Positions 18,407 through 26,793 of a stretch of 64,000 nucleotides of DNA are shown here, in pieces. Each line of letters opens with the position of its first letter. Position 1 is the first letter of the stretch. Source of the stretch: Candidatus Bathyarchaeota archaeon (GTDB taxonomy: Archaea > Thermoproteota > Bathyarchaeia > 40CM-2-53-6 > DTGE01). The DNA lies in contig JAGTRC010000007.1 of the NCBI GenBank assembly GCA_018396725.1, positions 1 through 64,000 of the forward strand, written 5' to 3'. The notes below the pieces were generated by a model. It was not told the origin of the DNA and did no database searches. It was given only the letters and a program-made list of their open reading frames with translations. The position numbers and the translations under genes are program-made.

Positions 18407-19447
18407 TTAGGGGATTACCTCCCACCTCCCCCAGTATCTCTCCAACTTCTTAATGGTCTCCTCATCCGTGGCGTGGCTTCTCTCAGGTATCTTAATCTCC
18501 TTAATGGTGCCGCACAGCTCAGTTGTGAAGTACCTGTTGCCGGTATCGTTTATCATGGTCGCTATGGCTTCAAGCTCTGGATGCGCTTCAGCTATCTTTA
18601 AAGCCGCGGCAACGTTGCATCCCGAGGAGATCCCGCAGAATATCCCCTCCTCCACGGCGAGCCTTCTAGCCATCTCTACAGCCTCATCGGAGGAGACCGT
18701 TACCACACCTGTCAAAAGGTTTAGGTCGAGGTTTTCGGGTATGAAGCCGTCCCCTATCCCCTCTATCCTATGGGATCCCCAGCTTCCACGGGTCAGTATG
18801 GGGGCTTCAGCAGGCTCCACTGCGTATATCGGGATGTCCTTCCTCCTCTCCCTGAGGTATCTGCCCACCCCGGTGATGGTCCCGCCCGTACCCTGGGCTG
18901 CGACGAAGCAGTCCACTCCGCCTTTGCTCTGCATCCAGAGTTCAGGACCCGTACCCTTATAGTGGGCTCCAGGGTTGTTCAGGTTCGCGTACTGGTTGGG
19001 CCACCAGTATCTCTCGGGCTCCTCCAAGAGCTTCCTCTTTACAACATCCAGGCATAGGTCTACGTCGCTCTCCCCGCCCGGCGTGAGGAGAACTCTACCC
19101 CCGTACATCCTAATGGTTTCTCTGCGTTCGCGGCTCATGCCTTCAGGCATGACGACCGTAACCTTATGCCCGTAGAATCCCCCTATGAAAGCGCAGGATA
19201 TACCTGCGTTCCCTGTGGAGGCTTCGATTATCTCCATTCCAGGCCTCAGCTCTCCATCCTTGACGGCCTCCGATATCATCTCCAGGTATATCCTGTCCTT
19301 CAGGCTCCCCGTGGGGTTGAAGTATTCAACCTTTACGAGGACCTCCCCCTTCAAGCCCTCCTCCCTAGGGATCCTTCTAAGCCTGACTAGGGGGGTCCAT
19401 CCTATCGCCTGGATCAAGGATTCGAGGATATCCTTCTTCTTATCCAA
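18407..19447 (-). CDS. Cysteine synthase / cystathionine beta-synthase family enzyme
   Basis: PLP fold-type II enzyme that would make cysteine (or cystathionine) from an activated serine and a sulfur nucleophile. The PLP lysine is K50 in NPTGSLKDR; STGNAGISCAF is the substrate loop (TSGNTG in bacterial CysK), GTGGTITGVG binds the PLP phosphate, and GISSGCN is the C-terminal serine motif. 346 residues, with no CBS-domain tail. The gene starts six bases after a protein of unknown function, so both are probably one transcript. Whether O-acetylserine, O-phosphoserine or serine is used cannot be told. Confidence 0.85.
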   Translation of the reverse strand: MDKKKDILESLIQAIGWTPLVRLRRIPREEGLKGEVLVKVEYFNPTGSLKDRIYLEMISEAVKDGELRPGMEIIEASTGNAGISCAFIGGFYGHKVTVVMPEGMSRERRETIRMYGGRVLLTPGGESDVDLCLDVVKRKLLEEPERYWWPNQYANLNNPGAHYKGTGPELWMQSKGGVDCFVAAQGTGGTITGVGRYLRERRKDIPIYAVEPAEAPILTRGSWGSHRIEGIGDGFIPENLDLNLLTGVVTVSSDEAVEMARRLAVEEGIFCGISSGCNVAAALKIAEAHPELEAIATMINDTGNRYFTTELCGTIKEIKIPERSHATDEETIKKLERYWGRWEVIP

Positions 19448-19452
19448 TGTGG

Positions 19453-20403
19453 CTATCCCCTTTCGGCTTTACCTTTCCATACGAGCCTTCTAAGCCTCCT
19501 ACCCTGGCTTAGATAGTCATCTAGGAGTACGTATATTGCGAGCCTCATCTTTCTAAGCCTCCTAGGTTCCAGGAACTTCCGGACGTTGGGGCAATCCCTT
19601 ATATCCTTCAGGGTTCCATGTTCATCCCAGTGGGTGCAGAAGTTGTCTACGACCATGTTGGTCAGGGCTAGGTCTTCCTCCTCCTCGAGCTCATCCCTCT
19701 CGCTCCAGAAGTGGATCCTCTGAAGCCTGCCTATGAGGCTCTTAAGGTTCTCCACGTTCTCCCTGCCTATTCGATCCTCGATCCATCTTAGGGCGGCGGA
19801 CCTGTAGAGGTCCATTAATCCCCTAACCCTCCTGGCGGCCCTGACGGCGTCTGCTCCTAAGACTGTGCGGAACCTGGCTATCCATGGATGGCATTCCCCA
19901 ACCTCAGGGGATGGATAGGAGAAGACGGCCATCCAGGGCCAATAGACCCATTCCGGGAGGCTTAACCTATCGATCAGACCCCTCACCTGCGAGCCTATCT
20001 TCTCCTCTATGGAGGATATCAGGCTGTGCGGGTTCTCCTTGTCCAACCTCCTCCTGGCAGCGACCATTAATATCCCATACTTGGCTATCAGGGCATCCCT
20101 GTAGCCGATCCCGTTCAGTATCCTATCCATGAACCCCCTAGGATTCCTACGCTTATCCAGGAGGCCCCTTAGAACCTCCTTGGCGTAGGCTTTAATCGCC
20201 GCCACGGACTCCTCATCGCCGACCCCAAGATAGCGTCTATCGAGGAAGCCTACCCCGCCGGTCCCGCCCAGGTAACGGTCAAGCTCGTCGAAACTCCTGA
20301 CCCTTCCTGAATGACCAGTAGTACTCAAATTTTCCAGCCCTTCACGTAATACTCGAAACTTTCTCATCTTTAAGCTTAAGGTATGGCTCATCCAGGACCA
20401 CAA
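19453..20403 (-). CDS. Conserved-looking hypothetical protein, 316 residues
   Basis: Soluble, Arg/Leu-rich, mostly helical protein with three Cys (GECHPW, NFCTHW, RDCPNV) in its second half. These, with His residues nearby, could form a metal site. No family recognised. It is translated from the same strand as the cysteine-synthase-family gene and its stop is six bases before that start, so co-transcription is likely. It begins near 20403; the bases upstream also lead to the divergent VapBC pair. Confidence 0.55.
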   Translation of the reverse strand: MWSWMSHTLSLKMRKFRVLREGLENLSTTGHSGRVRSFDELDRYLGGTGGVGFLDRRYLGVGDEESVAAIKAYAKEVLRGLLDKRRNPRGFMDRILNGIGYRDALIAKYGILMVAARRRLDKENPHSLISSIEEKIGSQVRGLIDRLSLPEWVYWPWMAVFSYPSPEVGECHPWIARFRTVLGADAVRAARRVRGLMDLYRSAALRWIEDRIGRENVENLKSLIGRLQRIHFWSERDELEEEEDLALTNMVVDNFCTHWDEHGTLKDIRDCPNVRKFLEPRRLRKMRLAIYVLLDDYLSQGRRLRRLVWKGKAERG

Positions 20404-20546
20404 GTTACGATGGGGCTAAACCCTGGTCGGCATATAACCCGATCGTGAAAGCCTAAACGTCTTTCATGCAGGTCTGAAGACATGATAACGGAGAGGCCCC
20501 TCTAGAAATGTTCATGAAATTTTAAGCAGATAACACTTATAAGTAT

Positions 20547-20759
20547 ATGGTGAAAACGATAACCATCAGGGATGACGTCTACGAGGAATTAGCTAGGCTT
20601 AAAGGAGATGGGGAGAGCTTTAGCGAAGTCATAACGAGGGTTCTAAAAGGTAAGAAAATAGATCTCATGAATTTTTATGGGATATTTAATGATAAAGATT
20701 TATGGTTAAGTATTGAAAGGGAAATAATGGAAGAAAGAAAAAAGGCTGTAATAAGATGA
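20547..20759 (+). CDS. vapB: VapB-type antitoxin
   Basis: 70-residue DUF217-like antitoxin: the N-terminal ribbon-helix-helix-like segment MVKTITIRDDVYEELARLKGDGESFSEVITRVL is typical of archaeal VapB partners of PIN toxins. Its stop overlaps the VapC start by four bases (ATGA). A TTTTAAG element about 25 bases before the ATG suggests leaderless expression, and TTATAAGTATA lies directly at the start, where VapB itself could bind. Confidence 0.85.
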   Translation: MVKTITIRDDVYEELARLKGDGESFSEVITRVLKGKKIDLMNFYGIFNDKDLWLSIEREIMEERKKAVIR

Positions 20760-21157
20760 AACTACTAGATACCTCGGTTATAATAAGCATACTTAGGGGA
20801 GACGAGGAAATCAAGGATCTCGTTGAAAGACTTAATGAGGGGAGACTTTGCACAACCACTATAACTCAATTTGAGCTTTTTTCAAGGATATACCATAAAG
20901 GATTGATTAAGGAAGGAATAATAATTAAAAGGTTTATTAAAAGTTTAGCTCTTTTAATATTTGATGAAGACTCATCAGATAAAGCGGCTCAAATCATGGG
21001 CAGCCTTTTAAAGGCCGAGAAGACGGTTAATGTAATCGACATTTTAATAGCTGGCATCGCTCTAGCAAACGGCGTCGAAGATATAATAACTAAAGACGGG
21101 GATTTCAAAGTTATAGAGGAAGTCTACGGCTATCCAAAAGTGACACTACTTAGGTAA
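20756..21157 (+). CDS. vapC: VapC-type PIN-domain ribonuclease toxin
   Basis: 133-residue PIN domain toxin that would cleave RNA when free of VapB. The acidic active-site residues are in place: D5 in LLDTSVI, Glu in TTITQFELFSR, and the C-terminal pair VNVIDILIAGIAL and ITKDGDF. It overlaps vapB by four bases. The pair has lower GC than the flanking genes, consistent with transfer. Confidence 0.9.
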   Translation: MKLLDTSVIISILRGDEEIKDLVERLNEGRLCTTTITQFELFSRIYHKGLIKEGIIIKRFIKSLALLIFDEDSSDKAAQIMGSLLKAEKTVNVIDILIAGIALANGVEDIITKDGDFKVIEEVYGYPKVTLLR

Positions 21158-21355
21158 AGCCGCCAAATCGAGAATGTAGCAGATGCCTAGCTAATGATCA
21201 CAACGATAGGAAACATTTGAGCTCATGTTACATCGGGATAGGAAATGAATAAAAATTTCTTAATTCGTACACAGGGCTTTCATCTTAAGCATTAACATAA
21301 ATAAAATAAATGAATGCCCATTCAATATAAGTTACATCGCTGGGAGAGGCTACAT

Positions 21356-22054
21356 ATGGGATTTAACGTCGATGCAGCCCTTGTAGCCATCATATACTTA
21401 TATGTAGTCTCGTTGATAGCCCTAGCATATTTCCTCAGGAGCAAGCGCGGTCTGTCTTCTAAGACGACCAGGCATATGATCCATATATTCGCGGGGGATT
21501 CGATACTTTCGCTTCCCTTGTTCTCGTCTTGGTGGTATCCCTTCACGCTTCCATTAGGGTTATCCTTCATGGTGGGCTTAGGCTTGGCAAGGGGTGGAGC
21601 CCTCCGCAGACTGATGGTGGAGGAGTCCGGATACTCCCGCCTCCACGTCTTCGGTCCATTATACTATGTGATCTCCATAGGATTGCTGGTTCCCCTGACT
21701 TGGGATCTTAAACCTGTAGGCATGGCCGCGGTGATGATCATGGCCTGGGGGGATGGCGCCGCCGCAGCCTTAGCCCCTAGGATCCGTAACCGCCACAAGT
21801 ACCCCTTCTCCGATAAGAGCGTGGAGGGCAGCCTAATAATGCTCCTCTCCGCCTTTCTAGGATCATTGCTGGCGTGGGTGGTTGCAGCTTACGCTGGGGC
21901 GACCCTGATGGAGCCCCCTAGATTCTTAATGGTGGCCTTCGCCGGAGCCGCCGCGGGGACCGTGGTCGAAGCCCTATCCATAGGCCCGCTGAAACCCTTC
22001 GATAACTTCACGGTTCCATTAATATCGGCGTTAACCATGGGAGCCATGCTATAA
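21356..22054 (+). CDS. CTP-dependent polyprenol/phytol kinase family membrane protein
   Basis: Integral membrane protein with six to seven hydrophobic segments of the SEC59/DGK1/VTE5 family, which phosphorylates dolichol, phytol or diacylglycerol with CTP. The diagnostic block is AWGDGAAAALAPRIRNRHKYPFSDKSVEGS (positions split here as AWGDGAA, HKYPFSDKSVEGS). GDGAA and the KS.EGS motif match the predicted nucleotide site. In archaea such enzymes probably act on isoprenoid alcohols. ATG 21356 is preferred to 21314 because GGGAGAGG precedes it by about seven bases. Confidence 0.75.
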   Translation: MGFNVDAALVAIIYLYVVSLIALAYFLRSKRGLSSKTTRHMIHIFAGDSILSLPLFSSWWYPFTLPLGLSFMVGLGLARGGALRRLMVEESGYSRLHVFGPLYYVISIGLLVPLTWDLKPVGMAAVMIMAWGDGAAAALAPRIRNRHKYPFSDKSVEGSLIMLLSAFLGSLLAWVVAAYAGATLMEPPRFLMVAFAGAAAGTVVEALSIGPLKPFDNFTVPLISALTMGAML

Positions 22055-22338
22055 GCGAGCCCTCCACTCCTGGGATCGGGCTCCAGAATTCAGGATGGAC
22101 TTCACCTATCCTCAATCTCCGCCAGTTCTGAGGCACGCAGACTCCCCCTCTCAATGTCATCCTTTCCTTCTCGAAGCGGGGGCCTAAGGCAGATATGGGT
22201 AGATCCCCGTAGGCTGGACCACGACGGAGAATTTAAACCTCCATGGAGTCCCGCTTTTCCTTCTCCCGGCTACTGTCCTCCCAAAAAGCCTCCACTGAGG
22301 AAAGCCCTAGTGGAAGACCTCCGCCCATAGTACTTGAT

Positions 22339-22782
22339 CTACCCCCTGATTTTCTCCCTCCACCATTTAAACAATTTATTGCATAAATTGTATACCTTCT
22401 CCGCACCGTCCACCGCTTTTCTGGCATCTTCCCTCGTATAGAGCTGCATCGGCGGAATGAACGCCCCTTCGTCCCCGTAGAATGCCGGGCCCCTCGCCTC
22501 AGCCAATTCCTTGCTGATCGTGTTTACGACGTCGAGCTCGGATCTGAACCATCCCGGCAACTCCTTGTACTGGGCAACCTCGCTTAAAACGCCGCTGACA
22601 TCGTGTTCGCGCGGGTGCTCCACGCCGAGTAGCCTGAGCGCAGCCTTGAGGCTGAGTTCAACGCTCTCCTGAGCCCTCCTTACAGCCCTGTGATGCCTCT
22701 CCTCCGCGAGGGCCTCATATGCCTCCCTGAGGGAGTAGGCTGCATCCTCAAGGTATCCCCGCGCCATCGCCTCAGTATTCAT
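22339..22782 (-). CDS. HEPN-domain protein (first HEPN/MNT pair)
   Basis: 147-residue four-helix HEPN protein, the RNase-toxin half of a HEPN/MNT pair. The typical face RHHRAVRRAQESVELSLKAALRLLGVEHPREHD contains an R-x4-6-H-like arrangement (R..H) and the conserved E-S-x-E-x-x-x-K-A segment. Its ATG overlaps the stop of the MNT gene by four bases, so the nucleotidyltransferase is translated first. The 22055-22338 stretch to its right in the map holds nothing I can support. Confidence 0.8.
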   Translation of the reverse strand: MNTEAMARGYLEDAAYSLREAYEALAEERHHRAVRRAQESVELSLKAALRLLGVEHPREHDVSGVLSEVAQYKELPGWFRSELDVVNTISKELAEARGPAFYGDEGAFIPPMQLYTREDARKAVDGAEKVYNLCNKLFKWWREKIRG

Positions 22783-23327
22783 ATCTCAACGACTTCCCCA
22801 CGTTTGATGTCCGGCTTCAGGTCCCAGAACCACGACCCGTCCCGGAGGTAGACCCGCTTCGCCTTGAGCTCCCCCAACCTCTTTTTAAGCCCCTTGAGGA
22901 TGGCCTCGATGAATCCATCCCTGTCCAGCAGGATGACGGCGTCATCCACCATATCCAAGTATATGGGTCTATGAAGCTTAGCCTCCTCTGACCAAAGTGG
23001 ATGGAGCTGCACCCATGTAGAGACCCCCCTCTCCCTCAGCTTACGGCACGCATCGGTTCCCTCAAGTTTAATCATGAGCTTAGCCATCAACTCCATCCTC
23101 TCCATCATGCTCTTAGGCATGTTCCGGGCGACGACGAGCACGTCGATGTCGCTGCTCGGCTTAGCGTCCCCTCTCGCAACGGATCCAAATACTACTACGC
23201 TCATTAGGCCTTCACCGAAAGTCTCCTTCAGGAGCCTGAGGAGCCCCTCGAGAAGCCCCCTCCTATCTGGATCTGCTATCCTCCCCAACCGATCCTCCGG
23301 AGAAATCGATGATCCATGTTCTCCCAT
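22779..23327 (-). CDS. MNT-type nucleotidyltransferase (first HEPN/MNT pair)
   Basis: 182-residue minimal nucleotidyltransferase, the antitoxin half of the pair; family members AMPylate or otherwise neutralise the HEPN toxin. The catalytic segment is VVVFGSVARGDAKPSSDIDVLVV (GS...R then DxD). It starts with ATG 23327; AATATATATTTTTCCGG-type sequence on the minus strand at about 23350-23372 is a good TATA candidate. Confidence 0.82.
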   Translation of the reverse strand: MGEHGSSISPEDRLGRIADPDRRGLLEGLLRLLKETFGEGLMSVVVFGSVARGDAKPSSDIDVLVVARNMPKSMMERMELMAKLMIKLEGTDACRKLRERGVSTWVQLHPLWSEEAKLHRPIYLDMVDDAVILLDRDGFIEAILKGLKKRLGELKAKRVYLRDGSWFWDLKPDIKRGEVVEI

Positions 23328-23656
23328 GTTTTATCGTGATCTCAAGATCCTATGCTTAATATATATTTTTCCGGAGGGGCTTCGTAACGAATTTACGCAT
23401 GCTCGAAGAAGGAGAGAAATTCATCTTGAGAGGCTGCCCCCAGCCATGGGCGAGGCTTAATCCTCATATAAATTAGCTGAGGCCTCCCTATCATGGCCAT
23501 GTACAACCGCTCCGTAAAGATGCCTCCATAGGGGAAGCACCATAAAGCTGATCAGTGGATAGAATATTTCCATTTATACTTGCTCCCCATTATCCATGAA
23601 TAATGAAAAATTTAGGGGTTAATGCGGTTGATCGTTTACCTGGTCGCACCGGTCTT
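23328..23656. other. Intergenic region, 329 bases
   Basis: Between divergent-to-tandem leftward genes. The right part (23350-23372) has the AT-rich promoter of the MNT gene on the minus strand. The remainder carries no ORF with family features, no tRNA and no repeat that I can see. Confidence 0.4.
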
Positions 23657-24442
23657 TCACTGTTTGGCGCCGCATTTCGGGCAGTATTCCGCTTCCGCTG
23701 GGATCCTGGCGCCGCATTCCATGCAGAACTTATATCCTTCGCTTGGGGCCTCTGCCAGCTCCTCGGCCGCGGATGGTTTTCTCCCGGCTTCGTAGGTTAA
23801 GGCCGCTGACCTGGCGGTGAAGACCAGGAATAAAGGCGATAAGACCAGTGTTACGAGCCATCCAATGTATGGTATCCCGCCGATGAGGCTGTATATAATG
23901 GAGATCACGAATAATACTATGAGCCATAGGATGTAGCTTCCCCACCCTATCCTGCCGATTGTGGCGAGTATTTCGCTCACCGCGAAGGCTTTGGTGAACC
24001 TGTCCTGCTTGATCATATGTACGATGCCCATGACGGCTATTATCGCTATGAGGAAGGAGACCACAACGGCAACGGTGAACATTACGAGCGCTAAACCGCT
24101 GAGGAATGGGAAAGCGGTTAACCCCGCCATCGGCCTCCGCATCATCCCCCAAGGGATGGCTGTAGCCAATCCGGCGACGATTAAGGCTATAGGTATGATC
24201 ATGTAGATTATTCCTGCGACGATTATCTTGATGCCTTGAACCCACATGGATCCGTAACCCTCAAGTCTGGGGGGCTCCTCCGAGGCGGGGGTCTCCTTCA
24301 CCACCCTAGCCCAGTATCCCATGACGATCCAGTTCACTATAGGGATCACCCCTAATACTATGAGGAGGACCCACCTCCCCGCGTCCCTAGCCATCTTCTT
24401 GGCATACTCCAAACTGTTACTCAGGTTCTCCCCTAAATCCAT
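23657..24442 (-). CDS. DUF4013-like membrane protein with C-terminal zinc ribbon
   Basis: About 261 residues with five to six hydrophobic segments in the DUF4013 arrangement (VLLIVLGVIPIVNWIVMGYWARV; YGSMWVQGIKIIVAGIIYMI; and others). It ends in a cytoplasmic zinc ribbon, CMECGARIPAEAEYCPKCG (two CxxC pairs). Function unknown; the fold is common in archaeal genomes. ATG 24442 (MDLGENLSN) fits a leaderless transcript from the TATA-like CATATTTAG on the minus strand; ATG 24454 adds four residues. Confidence 0.7.
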   Translation of the reverse strand: MDLGENLSNSLEYAKKMARDAGRWVLLIVLGVIPIVNWIVMGYWARVVKETPASEEPPRLEGYGSMWVQGIKIIVAGIIYMIIPIALIVAGLATAIPWGMMRRPMAGLTAFPFLSGLALVMFTVAVVVSFLIAIIAVMGIVHMIKQDRFTKAFAVSEILATIGRIGWGSYILWLIVLFVISIIYSLIGGIPYIGWLVTLVLSPLFLVFTARSAALTYEAGRKPSAAEELAEAPSEGYKFCMECGARIPAEAEYCPKCGAKQ

Positions 24443-24955
24443 ATTAAACACCATAAACTAAATATGCAACTCCTGAATAAAAATCTTTACCAAACTGATC
24501 CCATCAACTTATTATAGATAACTATTATTTTAACTGAAAATAAAATTCCGAGGCCTAAAGTAGATCTACAAGTTTCAACGTCTTTATTCGCTACATCCAC
24601 GTAAATTTGGGTGGTTTTCAAATCCTTGCATTATATCAGCTAACAAATAATTATCTTTTCAATTGTCCCAATAACTATGGGACTTGATTTCCGGTACTCC
24701 AACTAGCGATATGGGATGTTCAACATGGTATTATGTATCTTAATGATGCGGTTCTGGAGTTATCCGAGGATGCCTGCCATATTCGGGAGGAGGATGGCAT
24801 TAGCTTAAAACATTAAGATTTTAGATGTTTTTATTTAAATTAATTAAACTTATATCTCATACCTAAAGTAAGCTTCCATCTTAGTTTTATGAGAGGTTAA
24901 ATTTTTATCTTTGATCTTAATATTACATGGCGATGGATCTAATGAGGGAGAGACC
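24443..24955. other. AT-rich intergenic region, about 510 bases
   Basis: No gene recognised on either strand. Marks the left edge of an AT-richer block. The right end (about 24825-24860, TTTTTATTTAAATTAATTAAACTTATATC) is a strong TATA-region candidate for the module B phosphoesterase. GAGGGAG at about 24944-24950 is a Shine-Dalgarno for its GTG start at 24956. Confidence 0.45.
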
Positions 24956-25906
24956 GTGTTAACTAGAATTTTCTACGCTACAGATCTACATGGTTCAGAA
25001 AAGGCTTTCATGAAACTGCTAAGGGCAGGAGAGTTTTATGAGGCAAGTGTCGTTATAGTAGGCGGAGACATTACTGGAAAGATGGTTGTTCCAATAATTA
25101 GACAAAATGACGGAACATATAGAGTCAATTTCCTTGGAGAGGATAAAATACTTAAAAATGAAGGTGAAGTTGAGAAGATTCAGCAGTTCATCAGGGATGG
25201 CGGCAACTATCCTTACCTGACGGATGATAGGGAAATGGAGGAATTGGCCGCTAATAAGGACTTGGTTGATAAGTTATTTTCTAAATTGATGATAGAGAGG
25301 CTGCATGAATGGTTTAAAAAAGCTGAAGAAAAACTTGCAAAAAGAAATATAAAAATGTTTATCACACCAGGAAATGATGATAGCTTCGATATAGATCCTA
25401 TATTTGATAAATTTAATTTAGTGATAAATCCTGAAGGAAAGGTGATAGAGATAGATGGATACCATGAGATGATCAGTACAGGATACTCCAATATAACTCC
25501 ATGGAGATGTCCGCGAGATGTTCCGGAAGAGCAATTAGCTGAGAAGATCGAGGACATGGTCTCACAAATTAAAGATATTAAAAATGCGGTGTTCAATTTC
25601 CATTGCCCTCCATTTGATTCAGGCCTAGATATAGCACCTAAATTGGATGAGAATTTCAAGCCTGTGACTGGCGCTGACGGCTTTAAAATGATCCCGGTAG
25701 GCTCAACAGCTATACGTAAGGCTATAGAAACGCATCAACCTTTACTCAGCTTACATGGACACATACACGAATCCAGAGGGGCACGGCTAATCGGCCGTAC
25801 TTTATGCATAAATCCTGGAAGCGAGTATGGGGAGGGAATACTTAGAGGAGCTATTATAAATCTTGAGCAAGATAAAGTGAAAGGATACATGTTGACTTCC
25901 GGTTAA
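24956..25906 (+). CDS. Calcineurin-like metallophosphoesterase, module B copy
   Basis: Paralogue of the protein at 8336-9289, similar from end to end. Motifs in order: TDLHG, GGDITGK, PGNDD, FHCPPF and LHGHIHES. The long insert between the second and third motif is kept but differs most. Shared blocks include STGYSNITPWRCPRD and INPGSEYGEG. It is a cytoplasmic binuclear metal phosphoesterase of unknown substrate. GTG 24956 is chosen (GAGGGAG six bases upstream, start aligned with the paralogue); an upstream in-frame ATG at 24911 lacks such support. The nucleotidyltransferase gene follows by 33 bases, so the two are probably one transcript. Confidence 0.82.
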   Translation: MLTRIFYATDLHGSEKAFMKLLRAGEFYEASVVIVGGDITGKMVVPIIRQNDGTYRVNFLGEDKILKNEGEVEKIQQFIRDGGNYPYLTDDREMEELAANKDLVDKLFSKLMIERLHEWFKKAEEKLAKRNIKMFITPGNDDSFDIDPIFDKFNLVINPEGKVIEIDGYHEMISTGYSNITPWRCPRDVPEEQLAEKIEDMVSQIKDIKNAVFNFHCPPFDSGLDIAPKLDENFKPVTGADGFKMIPVGSTAIRKAIETHQPLLSLHGHIHESRGARLIGRTLCINPGSEYGEGILRGAIINLEQDKVKGYMLTSG

Positions 25907-25939
25907 AGTTAATGAAATATTACTGATGAGGGTTAAAAA

Positions 25940-26692
25940 TTGAACCTTATCGAAGAAGCCACTAAGATTTTAAATGAGGCAGAAAACCGTAATATAATAG
26001 TTAGAGTTATGGGGGCTATAGCTTTCAGGCTACACTCACCCAATTTCTCGTGGATTCATGAGAAATTTAATCGAGAAATTTCAGATGTGGATTTTGTAAC
26101 GTATAGCAAGTACTCCGCAGAGGTTACGAAGCTCCTTGAGGAATTCGGTTATAGAATGGAAAGAGCTCTGGCAGTATACGAGACTAAAAGGCGCATTTTT
26201 TATCCAAATAATAGAAAATACGTGGTTGATGTCTTCTTAGATGAGCTTAACATGTGTCATAAAATAAACTTTAAACATAGGTTGGAAGTTGACTATCCCA
26301 CGATCCCCCTAGCGGAGTTACTTCTAGAAAAACTACAAATAATAGAGTTCACCAAAAAGGATTTCATAGACGTAATAATGTTGTTGAGAGAGCATGAAGT
26401 GGCCAATAACGACTCTGAGGCAATAAATAGAGAAGTCATCACCAATTTGCTGTCCGACGATTGGGGATTCTACTATACAGCCACGAATAATTTAAAGAAG
26501 TTAAAGGGCTTCCTAGTCGAGCATTGCGATATATCAGGTGTCTTGAGCGATTCTGATATTAAAAATATAGATGAAAAAATTGGTTTTATACTCAAAGCTA
26601 TCGATGAGGCACCCAAAACCATGAAATGGAAGATGAGGGCAAAAATTGGAGATAGAAAAAAGTGGTATCAGGAAGTAGAATCTAAAAGATAA
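25940..26692 (+). CDS. Nucleotidyltransferase-fold protein, module B copy
   Basis: Paralogue of the 5666-6442 protein. Conserved points: VMGAIAFRLHSPNF, ISDVDFVTYSK (DxD), VVDVFLDEL (third acid), DYPTIPLAELLLEKLQI, KDFIDVIMLLREHE, DDWGFYYT and the C-terminal PKTMKWKMRAKIGDRKKWY. The last resembles PKSRKWKLRAAVGTRKKWY of copy A, so the C-terminal basic segment is probably functional. TTG 25940 is the start, with GAGGG about nine bases before. It converges with the APC permease, as copy A does. Confidence 0.68.
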   Translation: MNLIEEATKILNEAENRNIIVRVMGAIAFRLHSPNFSWIHEKFNREISDVDFVTYSKYSAEVTKLLEEFGYRMERALAVYETKRRIFYPNNRKYVVDVFLDELNMCHKINFKHRLEVDYPTIPLAELLLEKLQIIEFTKKDFIDVIMLLREHEVANNDSEAINREVITNLLSDDWGFYYTATNNLKKLKGFLVEHCDISGVLSDSDIKNIDEKIGFILKAIDEAPKTMKWKMRAKIGDRKKWYQEVESKR

Positions 26693-26754
26693 GTTGCTCC
26701 TTTAAATAGATTCAGATAATAAATACTAATAATACAAACGCAATCTCTACTTAA

Positions 26755-26785
26755 ATTAGATAAAAAATTAAATAAAAATTGTGGC
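26755..26785 (-). terminator. T-rich terminator of the module B permease
   Basis: Read on the minus strand just past the permease stop: AATTTTTATTTAATTTTTTATC, two T-runs with no hairpin, the usual archaeal form. It lies in the 101-base gap where the permease and nucleotidyltransferase genes converge. Confidence 0.4.
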
Positions 26786-26793
26786 GTTAATGT

